The notes beneath the pieces are model-generated. The model did not search any database, was not told the DNA's origin, and saw only the letters and a program-made list of their open reading frames with translations. Both the position numbers and the translations under genes were made by a program. 64,000 nt of DNA from the NCBI RefSeq assembly GCF_040782645.1, contig NZ_CP160403.1, forward strand, positions 3,844,001 to 3,908,000, in the 5' to 3' direction. Shown piece after piece: positions 17,910 through 26,115 of this stretch. The stretch comes from Streptomyces sp. HUAS ZL42 (GTDB taxonomy: Bacteria > Actinomycetota > Actinomycetes > Streptomycetales > Streptomycetaceae). Numbering within the stretch: the stretch's first letter is position 1; the number at the start of each line of letters is the position of its first letter.

Positions 17910-17937
17910 ACCCCGGACGGCGGTTGCCACCCGGGGT
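17910..17937 (-). terminator. Hairpin terminator
   Basis: ACCCCGG at 17910-17916 is complementary to CCGGGGT at 17931-17937, with an inner GCC/GGC pairing. On the minus strand it follows the stop of the 118-residue gene by 20 bp and is trailed by TTTCG. Confidence 0.55.
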
Positions 17938-17956
17938 CACGAATTCCCCAAGAAGC

Positions 17957-18313
17957 TCAGCCGATGCCGTCCGTGCGGGCGTCTTCCTCGTCGTCTGCGT
18001 CGACATCATCCTCGCCGAGTTCCCACTCGGGCGAGTCGGGGTCGTAGTCAATCTGCTCACTCGACCAGGAGGCCTGCTGGAGTTCGACCCCTGGCACCTC
18101 GCTGACCAGGTCGAACGGATCAACGAGATAGGCGAGCGCCTCCGCGGTGTCTTCGGTCACAGCGCTCTCGGCCTGGGCCCGCTCGGCGTCCGGCATCTCC
18201 TCGTCGGCGGAGATGCGGCGCAGCGCGGCCTTGTTCAGCGCGTCCTCGTCGTGCACCTCGATGACGAGTTCCACGCGAAGCCGTACAAATCGTGATGTCT
18301 CTTCAGTGCTCAT
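17957..18313 (-). CDS. Conserved hypothetical acidic protein
   Basis: 118 residues from ATG 18313. Very acidic, with a long C-terminal Asp/Glu tail (WELGEDDVDADDEEDARTDGIG). The first ~40 residues read RFVRLRVELVIEVHDEDALNKAALRRISADEEMPDAERAQAES (shown in two parts: RFVRLRVELVIEVHDED, then ALNKAALRRI), a beta strand plus helix. No known domain is recognised; homologues in the same position are common in Streptomyces. The frame continues upstream of 18313 only through non-conserved sequence. Confidence 0.8.
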   Translation of the reverse strand: MSTEETSRFVRLRVELVIEVHDEDALNKAALRRISADEEMPDAERAQAESAVTEDTAEALAYLVDPFDLVSEVPGVELQQASWSSEQIDYDPDSPEWELGEDDVDADDEEDARTDGIG

Positions 18314-18422
18314 GCCCGGAGCGTACGGCTCACAGCTCCCGTGACTTTCCCGTGACCCGCGACTTTCACTAACATCGCCCCACACGGCCAATTTGCCAGC
18401 GTCACAAGGGGATCGATATTCC

Positions 18423-18737
18423 GTGTCATCCGTTCGCCGTCCGTTGCTGACCGCCACCGCCGCGGGGACCCTGCTGGGCGCCCTGTGGTTCGTCCCGTCC
18501 GCGAACGCGACCCAGGACAACCCGGCGAGAGCGGCGGGCTCGGCGAGCACGAGGACGCAGGTCACACAGCAGGCGCGGGCTGCGTCCGGGACCACGGCCG
18601 AGTCTCGGGACGGTACCCGGCTCGCCGACACCGGAGGCTTCGACACCACGCCGTACGTCATCGGCGGAACGCTCTGTCTGGGCCTGGGCGCCGGCTTCGT
18701 CGTCTATTCGGTTCGCCGGGAACGTCTGGGTTTTTGA
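18423..18737 (+). CDS. Small LAXTG-type sortase-anchored surface protein
   Basis: 104 residues from GTG 18423, which has AAGGGGAT 8 bp upstream. N-terminal signal peptide (LLTATAAGTLLGALWFVPSANA), a Ser/Thr/Ala-rich spacer of ~40 residues, then LADTGG followed by a hydrophobic segment (YVIGGTLCLGLGAGFVVYSV) and the basic tail RRERLGF. That is a complete cell-wall sorting signal with LADTG in place of LPXTG, matching the LAXTG preference of class E sortases that anchor chaplins in Streptomyces. The mature part is only ~60 residues, so it is likely a small wall-linked spacer or hydrophilic peptide. Confidence 0.82.
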   Translation: MSSVRRPLLTATAAGTLLGALWFVPSANATQDNPARAAGSASTRTQVTQQARAASGTTAESRDGTRLADTGGFDTTPYVIGGTLCLGLGAGFVVYSVRRERLGF

Positions 18738-18743
18738 ATTGAC

Positions 18744-18773
18744 TTGACTCTCCCTTGACGATGACCTCATAGT
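18744..18773 (+). promoter_or_regulatory. Promoter of the lipoprotein gene
   Basis: TTGACT at 18744-18749 and CATAGT at 18768-18773 are separated by 18 bp and resemble a sigma-70-type (HrdB-like) promoter. The expected transcription start coincides with the ATG at 18780, and there is no Shine-Dalgarno sequence, so the mRNA is probably leaderless. Confidence 0.55.
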
Positions 18774-18779
18774 CCGCTC

Positions 18780-19562
18780 ATGAAGAGATCATCGGGGGCG
18801 CGGCTGTGCGCCACGGCTGCTGTGAGCGCACTGTCACTGGCCCTCATCACGGGCTGCTCGGACTCCGGCAAGGAGTCGGAGGACTCCAAGGAATCCGCTG
18901 CCGCGTCGTCCGCTCCGTCGTCGTCGGCTCCGGCGGCGAAGGCCCTGACCGCGGCGGATCTGGAGAAGCTGCTGCTCGTGCAGGGCGAGGTCAAGGGCTA
19001 CAGGGTCACCTCGGGAGACGACACCCTCCCGAAGTCCAAGACCGAGGTGAAGACCGACAAGGCGGCGTGCGACCCGATCGCCTGGTCCACGGCCGGTCTC
19101 GCCCCGGGCGACACGGACGCGAACGCGAGCAACTCCGTCGCGGAGGACAAGGCGTCGACCGCCACCGCGCAGCCGGAGGACGCCGCGGAGGCCTTCGACA
19201 TCGACATGACGTTCGTGGGCCTGTCCTCGTACGAAGGAGACGGCGCCGAGAAGGCCATGAAGGCCGTCTCCGACGGCGTGGCGGCCTGCTCCACGGGGTA
19301 CGGCCTCGCGGCGGGGGGCGAGGACTCGAAGGTCACCAAGGTCGTCTCGGAGAAGGGTTCCGGGCTGGGGGACGAGTCCGTTGCGTTCTCCGAGGACGTC
19401 GACATGGACGGCGAGGGCACGGCCACCTTCCACACCGAGGTGGTGCGCAAGGGCAACACCGTCGCCACGTTCTACACGGTGAACTTCGCCGCGCTCGGCT
19501 CCGGTAAGGCGGCCGAGATACCGGCGGCCGTGGTCGAGGCGCAGATCGCCAAGCTCAAGTGA
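18780..19562 (+). CDS. Secreted lipoprotein
   Basis: 260 residues. Signal peptide with lipobox LITGC (Cys ~26), then a Ser/Glu/Ala-rich linker and a mature domain of about 200 residues starting AAKALTAADLEKLLLVQGEV. The domain has two Cys (ACDPIAW; ACSTGYG) that could form a disulfide. It resembles the abundant Streptomyces lipoproteins that carry a PknH-sensor-like fold, but I cannot name a function. Monocistronic, ended by a strong hairpin. Confidence 0.85.
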   Translation: MKRSSGARLCATAAVSALSLALITGCSDSGKESEDSKESAAASSAPSSSAPAAKALTAADLEKLLLVQGEVKGYRVTSGDDTLPKSKTEVKTDKAACDPIAWSTAGLAPGDTDANASNSVAEDKASTATAQPEDAAEAFDIDMTFVGLSSYEGDGAEKAMKAVSDGVAACSTGYGLAAGGEDSKVTKVVSEKGSGLGDESVAFSEDVDMDGEGTATFHTEVVRKGNTVATFYTVNFAALGSGKAAEIPAAVVEAQIAKLK

Positions 19563-19568
19563 GCCGAA

Positions 19569-19603
19569 GGGCCGCCGTCGATTGGGGAGTACGACGGCGG
19601 CCC
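19569..19603. terminator. Bidirectional hairpin terminator
   Basis: GGGCCGCCGTCG at 19569-19580 pairs with CGACGGCGGCCC at 19592-19603 around an 11-nt loop. It sits between the ends of two convergent genes: the lipoprotein (+) and hutH (-). Confidence 0.8.
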
Positions 19604-19620
19604 CGTATGAACTGAAGCGG

Positions 19621-21165
19621 TCAGGCGAGCGGTCCCGTCACTCTCTCGACCGCGGCCACCAACTCCCCGCCGCGCACGAACGCGTCCGCCGCGGCGAGGT
19701 CGGGCGCGAGGAAGCGGTCCGGACCGGGTCCCTGAACGCCCGCTTCCCGTACGGCCTCGATGACCGCCTGCGACGCAGGTGCCGGGGTCAGGCCCTCGCG
19801 CAGCTCGACGGCGCGGGTGGCGGCGTACAGCTCGATGGCGAGCACACGCGTGAGGTTGTCGACGGCGGTGCGCAGCTTGCGTGCCGCGGACCAGCCCATG
19901 GACACGTGGTCCTCCTGCATGGCGGAGGAGGGGATGGAGTCCGCGGACGCCGGTACGGCGAGCCGCTTCATCTCACTCACCAGGGCGGCCTGCGTGTACT
20001 GGGCGATCATCAGTCCCGAGTCGACGCCGGCGTCGTCGGCGAGGAACGGCGGCAACCCGTGGCTGCGGTTCTTGTCCAGCAGCCGGTCGGTCCGCCGCTC
20101 GGCGATGGACGCGAGGTCGGCGGCGGCGATGGCGAGGAAGTCCAGGACGTAGGCCACCGGGGCCCCGTGGAAGTTGCCGTTGGACTCGACGCGCCCGTCC
20201 GGGAGGACGACCGGGTTGTCGACGGAGGACGCCAGTTCGCGGTCGGCGACCAGCCGGGCATGGGTGATGGTGTCGCGTCCGGCGCCGGCGACCTGCGGTG
20301 CGCAGCGCACGGAGTAGGCGTCCTGGACCCGTGGGGCGTCGTCCTGGTGGTGTCCGGTGAGCCCCGAACCCTTCAGCACGGCCAGCATGTTGGCGGCGGC
20401 GGCACCCTGGCCGGGGTGCGGGCGGATGGCGTGCAGTTCGGGGGCGAGGACCTTGTCCGTCCCGAGGAGCGCTTCAAGGCTGAGGGCGGCCGTGACGTCG
20501 GCGGACTTGTAGAGCATGTCCAGGTCGGCGAGGGCCATGACCAGCATGCCGAGCATGCCGTCGGTGCCGTTGAGGAGGGCGAGGCCCTCCTTCTCGCGCA
20601 GTTCGACGGGGGCGATCCGGTGCTCGGCGAGGAGCTCGCCCGCGGGCCGTACCGTCCCGTCCGGACCCTCCGCGTCCCCCTCGCCCATGAGCGTGAGTGC
20701 GCAGTGGGAGAGCGGGGCGAGGTCTCCCGAGCAGCCGAGGGAGCCGTACTCGTGGACGACGGGGGTGATGCCGGCGTTGAGCACGTCGGCCATGGTCCGG
20801 GCGACCTCGGGCCGTACGCCGGTGTGTCCGGAGCAGACGGTCTTGAGCCGCAGGAACATCAGGGCCCGTACGACTTCCCGCTCCACCCGCGGACCCAGGC
20901 CGGCGGCGTGCGAGCGGACGATGTTGCGCTGCAGCTGAGCGCGCAGTTCCTGGCTGATGTGCCGGGTCGCCAGGGCGCCGAAGCCGGTGGAGACGCCGTA
21001 GACGGGATCGGGCTTGGCCGCCAGGGCGTCCACGATCCCGCGGGCCGCGGCGAGAGCCGCCACCGCCTCCTCGGAGAGCTCGACCCGGGCGCCGCCGCGC
21101 GCCACGGCGAGAACGTCGGACGCGGTCACGCCGGACGTCCCCACCACCACAGTGTGCATATCCAT
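19621..21165 (-). CDS. hutH: Histidine ammonia-lyase
   Basis: 514 residues. Converts L-histidine to trans-urocanate and ammonia, the first step of histidine degradation. The MIO prosthetic group forms from Cys145-Ser146-Gly147 in GSLGCSGDLAPLSH; most family members have Ala at the first position, and Cys is a known variant. The catalytic Tyr55 lies in VYGVSTGFG. Further conserved blocks, such as NGTDGMLG and QEDHVSMGW, are intact. ATG 21165 has no Shine-Dalgarno site, but TACGCT (21173-21178) is placed 7 bp upstream, which would give a leaderless transcript. Other hut genes are not in the window. Confidence 0.93.
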   Translation of the reverse strand: MDMHTVVVGTSGVTASDVLAVARGGARVELSEEAVAALAAARGIVDALAAKPDPVYGVSTGFGALATRHISQELRAQLQRNIVRSHAAGLGPRVEREVVRALMFLRLKTVCSGHTGVRPEVARTMADVLNAGITPVVHEYGSLGCSGDLAPLSHCALTLMGEGDAEGPDGTVRPAGELLAEHRIAPVELREKEGLALLNGTDGMLGMLVMALADLDMLYKSADVTAALSLEALLGTDKVLAPELHAIRPHPGQGAAAANMLAVLKGSGLTGHHQDDAPRVQDAYSVRCAPQVAGAGRDTITHARLVADRELASSVDNPVVLPDGRVESNGNFHGAPVAYVLDFLAIAAADLASIAERRTDRLLDKNRSHGLPPFLADDAGVDSGLMIAQYTQAALVSEMKRLAVPASADSIPSSAMQEDHVSMGWSAARKLRTAVDNLTRVLAIELYAATRAVELREGLTPAPASQAVIEAVREAGVQGPGPDRFLAPDLAAADAFVRGGELVAAVERVTGPLA

Positions 21166-21259
21166 ATTCAGGAGCGTACGCAGTGAAGACGAGGATGTCA
21201 CCAGTGGGGGGCGGGTTCGCCCCTTACCGAGGGTCACAAGCCGGCCTCCCGGCTCGGGC

Positions 21260-22402
21260 TCAGGGGCGTCCGCGGAACTGCCGCCGCTCCGGTGTCCCCG
21301 TCCGGGACGGCTCGTTGGCCAGCTGTACGACGGGATCGTCGGGCCCTGCCCGGCCGGCGACGACGGGCCTGGTGGCACGTACGGCCTTGGCCCGGTACTG
21401 GGCCGCGTCCGCGAGCCGGAACAGCCGGCGGGCCGAGCGGACCGGCCCGATGGGATCCCCGGTGGACGCGATCCCGCACGCCACCCCCTCGCCGAGATCG
21501 AGTTCGGCGGCGCGACGGCAGAGTTCGTCGGCGACCTTCACCACGTCGTCGGCGGGCGGACCGACGGCGAGCAGGCAGAACTCGTCGCCGCCGAGGCGGC
21601 CGGCGAGGGCGCCCGGCAGCATGGCGCCGCACAGGGAGAGGACGGACCCGAACCGCTCGAGGAGCCGGTCGCCGACGGCGTGTCCACGGCTGTCGTTGAC
21701 ACGCTTGAGCCCGTTGAGATCACAGACGAGGAGGCTGACGACCACACCGTGCGCGCGATGCCGCTCCACGGCCTCGTCGAGCCGTACGTCGATGGCGCGC
21801 CGGTTGGCGAGACCGGTGAGGGCGTCCGTGAAGGCGAGGCGCCGGGCCTCTTCGAGGCGCTCGGTCTGCGCGAGACCGGCGGCGACGACGGAGGCGAGGA
21901 CGGTGGCGAAGTCGGCGTCGGCGCGGTCGAAGACGGGGGCGCCGGTCGAGCGGGCCACGTAGAGCTCGCCCCAGGCGCGGCCGTGCAGCACGATCGGGGC
22001 GACGACGCAGGAACCGCGGCCGCGGCGGCGCAGGGCGGCGACCCGCTGGTGGGAGTAACCGGGGTGACCGGCGGCCGGACCGTCGGCCGTCTCCACCCAG
22101 GCGTTGGGCTCACCGCCCGCGACCCATCTCTCGTGCAGGAACTCGGTGATCTCGGGGAACTGGTGCACAGGGTAGGCCTCGGCGTCGGGGAACTCGTCCT
22201 CGCCCGGCGCACGGTCCCCCGCGTTCACGAGGACACGCAGCCGCCCGAGATCCCGCTCCCACACCGAGAGCGCGGCAAAGCTCCCGGCCAGGGCCCGGCA
22301 CGCCCCGAGGGCCGCCGCCCGCCACGACTCACGCGGAGCCTGCGCAGCGGCCATCCCCTGCGCCAACGCGACCACAGCGGCGAGCCGCCTGTCCTCACCC
22401 AT
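21260..22402 (-). CDS. cdgE: GAF-GGDEF diguanylate cyclase (CdgE-like)
   Basis: 380 residues. Residues ~25-180 form a GAF-like sensor domain (SFAALSVWERDLGRLRVLV ... SCVVAPIVLHGRAWGELYVARS). Residues ~190-350 are a GGDEF domain starting FTDALTGLANRRAID, with the active motif RLGGDEFCLL at about residue 271 and LVCDLNGLKRVND supplying the metal-binding Asp. It should make cyclic di-GMP from GTP. The RxxD inhibitory site expected five residues before GGDEF is not there. The gene adjoining hutH and cya is where S. coelicolor carries cdgE, so I use that name by position and architecture. Confidence 0.85.
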   Translation of the reverse strand: MGEDRRLAAVVALAQGMAAAQAPRESWRAAALGACRALAGSFAALSVWERDLGRLRVLVNAGDRAPGEDEFPDAEAYPVHQFPEITEFLHERWVAGGEPNAWVETADGPAAGHPGYSHQRVAALRRRGRGSCVVAPIVLHGRAWGELYVARSTGAPVFDRADADFATVLASVVAAGLAQTERLEEARRLAFTDALTGLANRRAIDVRLDEAVERHRAHGVVVSLLVCDLNGLKRVNDSRGHAVGDRLLERFGSVLSLCGAMLPGALAGRLGGDEFCLLAVGPPADDVVKVADELCRRAAELDLGEGVACGIASTGDPIGPVRSARRLFRLADAAQYRAKAVRATRPVVAGRAGPDDPVVQLANEPSRTGTPERRQFRGRP

Positions 22403-22465
22403 CACTCCAGGCTAGGGATGTTTGGGGCTAAACAGGACATTGATGCGGCGCTTGGGGTGAACTCA

Positions 22466-22720
22466 GGGTGACCGCCGCCCGGGGGCTGCGCCCCCAGAAC
22501 CCCCATCGGCCCGAACGGCCTCGTCCTCAAACGCCGGACGGGCTGAGTTTGGCTGGTTGATCCGCGGTCGGGCGCGGCACCCCGTCACGCCACCCGTCCG
22601 CGGTCGCCCGCGGCGCCCAGCCACCCCGTCCCTCCGCGGGCATGCGTGCCCCCCCGGGGCGGCACGGGTGGGCACGAGCGGCGCCCCCCGCAAGCGGCCG
22701 GGCCACGCAACCCACCCCGC
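22466..22720. repeat. Dispersed intergenic repeat cluster (REP-like hairpins)
   Basis: This stretch contains GGGGGCTGCGCCCCC (a hairpin near 22483) and CCTCGTCCTCAAACGCCGG, a block that recurs in reverse orientation at 37825-37845 and, altered, at 55617-55633. It is followed by sequence matching the inverted copy at 14803-14877 (GCATGCGTGCC, CGGGGCGGCACGGGTG). These are common non-coding elements between convergent or tail-end Streptomyces genes. Confidence 0.65.
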
Positions 22721-22724
22721 GCCG

Positions 22725-23220
22725 GCCACACCGCACGGCACCCCCATACCGACCCCCGCCCGCCACACCGCACCCCCTTACCAACCCCCGCCCGCCACAA
22801 CGCCGGGCACCCCCATACCGACCCCCGCCCGCCACAGGCACACGCGCGGGCCGCACCCGCAAGCGCCGGGCCACGCGACCCACCCCCGCCCGCCACACCG
22901 CACGGCACCCCCTTACCAACCCCCGCCCGCCACAGGCACACGCGCAGGCCGCACCCGCAAGCGCCGGGCCACGCGACCCACGCCCCGCCCGCCACAACGC
23001 CGGGCACCCCCTTACCAACCCCCGCCCGCCACAGGCACACGCGCGGACCGCACCCGCAAGCGCCGGGCCACGCGACCCACGCCCCGCCCGCCACAACGCC
23101 GGGCACCCCCTTACCAACCCCCGCCCGCCACAGGCACACGCGCGGACCGCACCCGCAAGCGCCGGGCCGCGCGACCCACCCCGCGCCGACCGCAACGCCG
23201 GGCACCAGTACCGCCGACGC
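22725..23220. repeat. Tandem array of ~99-bp non-coding units
   Basis: Units beginning GCCACAGGCACACGCGC start at 22831, 22929, 23028 and 23127, i.e. spacing 98, 99 and 99 bp. Each continues with CCGCACCCGCAAGCGCCGGG, a CGCGACCCAC block and CACCCCCTTACCAACCCC. Partial, degraded units lie at 22725-22830. Both strands have long open frames because of composition, but the 98-bp unit shifts the frame of the repeat, so no protein repeat is conserved. It is part of an 818-bp gap (22406-23223) with no gene. Confidence 0.8.
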
Positions 23221-23223
23221 CCC

Positions 23224-24024
23224 CTACTCCCCCGGCCACCGAGGCGCACGCTTCTCGTTGAACGCCGCCACCCCCTCCGCCCGGTCCCCCGAAAACGCCA
23301 CCGCCCGCCAAGCCGCGTCCTCGACCTCCAGCCCCGCCCGCAGATCCAGCCCCTGCCCCAACCGCAACGCCCGCTTCGCCGCCCGCAACCCCACCGGCGA
23401 GTTCCCGGCGATCCTGGACGCCATCGTCAGCGCCTCCTCCCGGTCCCGCCCGTCCTCCACCAGCACGTCCACCAGCCCCAGCTCCCGCGCCTCGGCAGCC
23501 TCCACCCTCCGCGCCGTGAAGATCAGCTCGGCCGCCCGCGCACCGCCCACCCGCCGGGGCAGCAACTGCGTACCCCCGCCCCCCGGAATCACCCCCACGG
23601 ACACCTCCGGCAACCCCACCACCGCCGTACGGTCGGCCACGATCACGTCACACGACAGCGCCAGTTCGAACCCCCCACCCAGCGCGAACCCGTGCACCGC
23701 CGCGATCGTCGGCACCGGCAGCTCCAGCACCCCGGTGTACGCCCCCCGCGTCACCGGCCGCTGCCGCAGCAGATCCGCGTCGCTGAAGGAGTTCCGCTCC
23801 TTCAGATCGGCCCCCACGCAGAACGCCCGCTCGTGCGTCGACGTCAGTACCACCACGCGTACGTCCCGGTTCTCCCCCAGCGCCGCGCACGCCGCCGCGA
23901 CGGACCGCGCCATGTCCGTCGAGACGGCGTTCATGGCCTTGGGCCGGTCGAGGGCCAGCTCCGCGACATGCCCGTCCCCGTGTCGCCGCACCAGCACGAA
24001 CTCCCCGAACCGTTCCTCGCTCAT
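23224..24024 (-). CDS. Enoyl-CoA hydratase/isomerase family protein
   Basis: 266 residues. Crotonase fold, with the oxyanion-hole segments ERAFCVGADLKER and AAVHGFALGGGFELALSCD. The catalytic Glu positions map to SVGVIPGGGGTQLLPRRVG, where GGGGTQ is typical; the residues around it (LPEVSVGVIPG) keep the first Glu (PE) but have Val where the second Glu of hydratases is often found, so specificity is uncertain. Start at ATG 24024 with GGAGGG 5 bp upstream. Likely a beta-oxidation or CoA-thioester hydratase. Confidence 0.9.
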   Translation of the reverse strand: MSEERFGEFVLVRRHGDGHVAELALDRPKAMNAVSTDMARSVAAACAALGENRDVRVVVLTSTHERAFCVGADLKERNSFSDADLLRQRPVTRGAYTGVLELPVPTIAAVHGFALGGGFELALSCDVIVADRTAVVGLPEVSVGVIPGGGGTQLLPRRVGGARAAELIFTARRVEAAEARELGLVDVLVEDGRDREEALTMASRIAGNSPVGLRAAKRALRLGQGLDLRAGLEVEDAAWRAVAFSGDRAEGVAAFNEKRAPRWPGE

Positions 24025-24036
24025 GACACCCTCCTG

Positions 24037-24052
24037 GTTAACGCCGGTTAAC
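24037..24052. promoter_or_regulatory. Candidate operator GTTAAC-N4-GTTAAC
   Basis: Two GTTAAC hexamers at 24037-24042 and 24047-24052 are separated by 4 bp, immediately upstream of the Shine-Dalgarno site of the enoyl-CoA hydratase gene. Such AT-rich symmetric boxes are rare in this genome and resemble TetR-family operators controlling acyl-CoA metabolism. The regulator is not identified. Confidence 0.45.
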
Positions 24053-24228
24053 AGAACTGGCCCGATCATCGCAGCCGATCCCCACCGGGGAAAGACACCA
24101 CCCGTCTCCCCGTTCGAGTGACATCCCGCCCAACCCCCACCCACACGCCCACGGGAGTGCATAACGTGCGTTCCGCCCCCGGGCGCCGGGGCGCGAGCGC
24201 GTCGGGAGGGGATCGGGAGGGGATCGGG

Positions 24229-24837
24229 ATGACGAAGACGGCAACGAAGACGGAGAGCGGTCAGCCGCACGGGGAACACGTCGAGAGCCCCCGTGTCCGC
24301 GCCCGCGGCCGTCACCGCCGCCCGCGCCCCCGCAAGGTCCTGATGGCCGCCGGGGGCCTGGCCCTGGCCGCCGGTGCGCTGAGTCTCGTACGGCTGGCGC
24401 CCGACGGCGGTACCGACAGGCCCGGCGCGGCGGAGGCAGAGGCCGAACCCCGTACGGACCCGGGCGGTGACGCGGGCCGCTCGACCCGCGCAGCGGCCAC
24501 GACCCTCGGCGCCGCCCCCGGAGCGAGCCCCTCGGCGACCTCCGTCATGGGCGGGATCAGCACATCACCGGCCCCGGGCATGAGCCTCGTCCCGCACCCC
24601 TCGGCGACCACCGTGCCGACGTCCGGGACGGCCGTTCCCGACCTCGCCACGCCCCTCCCCGACGCCCCCGCGACCAGGCCAGGGTCACCCGCCACGACGA
24701 CCTCCGCGCCACCCGCACCCGGCCCGTCCGGCACCACCAGCCCTCCGGCCCCACAGCCGAGCCAACCCGACCAGCCGGACGTGTGCGTGCCGATCATCGG
24801 CCTGTGCCTGGACGAGCTGGGAGCGGCCATCCACTGA
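24229..24837 (+). CDS. Ser/Thr/Pro-rich membrane-anchored or secreted protein
   Basis: 202 residues from ATG 24229, with GGAGGGGATCGGG directly upstream. A basic N-terminus (RGRHRRPRPRK) precedes one hydrophobic segment (VLMAAGGLALAAGALSLVRLA), giving a signal anchor. The rest is a long low-complexity Pro/Thr/Ser/Ala/Gly stretch ending in QPDVCVPIIGLCLDELGAAIH, where the two Cys could make a small disulfide loop. No domain recognised. Convergent with cya, 24 bp away. Confidence 0.68.
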   Translation: MTKTATKTESGQPHGEHVESPRVRARGRHRRPRPRKVLMAAGGLALAAGALSLVRLAPDGGTDRPGAAEAEAEPRTDPGGDAGRSTRAAATTLGAAPGASPSATSVMGGISTSPAPGMSLVPHPSATTVPTSGTAVPDLATPLPDAPATRPGSPATTTSAPPAPGPSGTTSPPAPQPSQPDQPDVCVPIIGLCLDELGAAIH

Positions 24838-24861
24838 CGGCCGTGGGCCGAAGCGAGGCCC

Positions 24862-25983
24862 CTACGGCTTCCCCTCGGCCCTCCGTGTCAGCAGCCAGGG
24901 CTCGACCACGCCCAGCCCGCGCACCGGCCGCTGCCACATCGGCTGGAGCGCGAAGCGGTACGTCGGCGGCTCCTCGCCCTCCTTCTCGGCGGACGCCGCC
25001 GCTTCCGCGGCCTCCGCCTCGGAGGCCGGCGCGTCCGTCGTACGGATCAGCTCCTCGGCGAGGGCGGTGTCAACGAGGACCGCGTCGCGCGGAGCTATCG
25101 AGGTCAGCCGGGAGGCCAGGTTGACCGTCGTACCGAAGACGTCGCCCATACGGGTCGTCACCGTGCCGAACGCCATGCCGACCCGCAGCTCCGGCATCGT
25201 CTCGTCGTGGGCCATGGTCTCGATGAGCCGCAGCGCGATCTCCGCGGCGACACCGGCGTCGTCGGCGGCGAACAGCACCTCGTCGCCGAGGGTCTTGATG
25301 AGTCGTCCGCCGTGCGCGGCGACCAGGTCGGCGGCCGTCGTCTCGAAGGCCTCGACGAGCTCGCCGAGCTCCTCTTCCTCCATACGGCGGGTCAGCCGGG
25401 TGAAGCCGACGAGGTCGGCGAAGCCGACTGTCAGCCGGCGGTCGACCATCTCCTCGTCGTCGGCGGCCTGCACGACCCGGCCGGCCGATGCGGCGAGCTG
25501 GCGCCGCCAGACGTAGACGAGGAACTCCTCCAGCTCGGGCAGCAGCAGCTCGACGATGGGGTACGTCACCTCGGTCCGGGTCATCCCCGGCTCGGGCGGC
25601 TCGGTCAGGCCCTCGAGGAAGGAGTCGATCTGCCACTCCGCCAAACGGGCGGTGGTCTGCCCGGTCGACCGGGCCACCTGCACCGCCATGGCCTCGCTCA
25701 GCAGCCCCGCCTCGACCAGACCGGCGAGCCGCCGCAGCGCGAGCACGTCGGCCTCTGTCAGCGCCTTGGCCTGCCCGATGTCCGCGAAGCCCATCGCCCG
25801 CCAGAAGCGTGAGGCCAGCTCCATGGAGACACCGGCGCTGCGGGCCGCCTGAAAGGGGGTGTAGCGGCGCTCGGCGCCCAGAATGAGCTGTTCGAGGCGG
25901 AGCGCGAGGGGGTCCTCACCGTTGTCGGTGCCGTCGGGCGCTGGGTTACGACCCATGCCGGAGCCCGTGTCGTCGACGGTCAC
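24862..25983 (-). CDS. cya: Class III adenylate cyclase
   Basis: 373 residues from GTG 25983. Residues ~25-170 form an N-terminal helical regulatory region. The class III catalytic domain (~183-330) has metal-binding Asp190 (FADLVGFT) and Asp234 (GDEVLF), base-recognising Lys230 (LIKTLGDE) and Asp281 (MGDVFGTT), and transition-state Asn288 and Arg292 (VNLASRL). The Lys/Asp pair is diagnostic for ATP rather than GTP. It makes cAMP; in Streptomyces the cya-Crp system affects germination and secondary metabolism. No membrane segment, so it is cytoplasmic. Confidence 0.93.
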   Translation of the reverse strand: MTVDDTGSGMGRNPAPDGTDNGEDPLALRLEQLILGAERRYTPFQAARSAGVSMELASRFWRAMGFADIGQAKALTEADVLALRRLAGLVEAGLLSEAMAVQVARSTGQTTARLAEWQIDSFLEGLTEPPEPGMTRTEVTYPIVELLLPELEEFLVYVWRRQLAASAGRVVQAADDEEMVDRRLTVGFADLVGFTRLTRRMEEEELGELVEAFETTAADLVAAHGGRLIKTLGDEVLFAADDAGVAAEIALRLIETMAHDETMPELRVGMAFGTVTTRMGDVFGTTVNLASRLTSIAPRDAVLVDTALAEELIRTTDAPASEAEAAEAAASAEKEGEEPPTYRFALQPMWQRPVRGLGVVEPWLLTRRAEGKP

Positions 25984-26115
25984 GCCTGCTGCCCTTCCGA
26001 TCTGCCACGGTCAGGTTCGACCGGCCTCAACTCTACGGCAGGTGTGCGGTAGCTCACTCCTGCGAAGCCGACGGTAGGTCCCCTGCACCGGTGAGCGCAC
26101 CGGACGCCTGGAAAC

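Noticed and set aside
22527..23249. Minus-strand frame with repeated GSRGPALAGAV and CACGGRGLVRG peptides
   Set aside because: The 99-bp DNA units keep frame by chance in part, but one 98-bp unit shifts the frame and the peptide repeat breaks; no start signal, and adjacent hairpin repeats indicate non-coding DNA.
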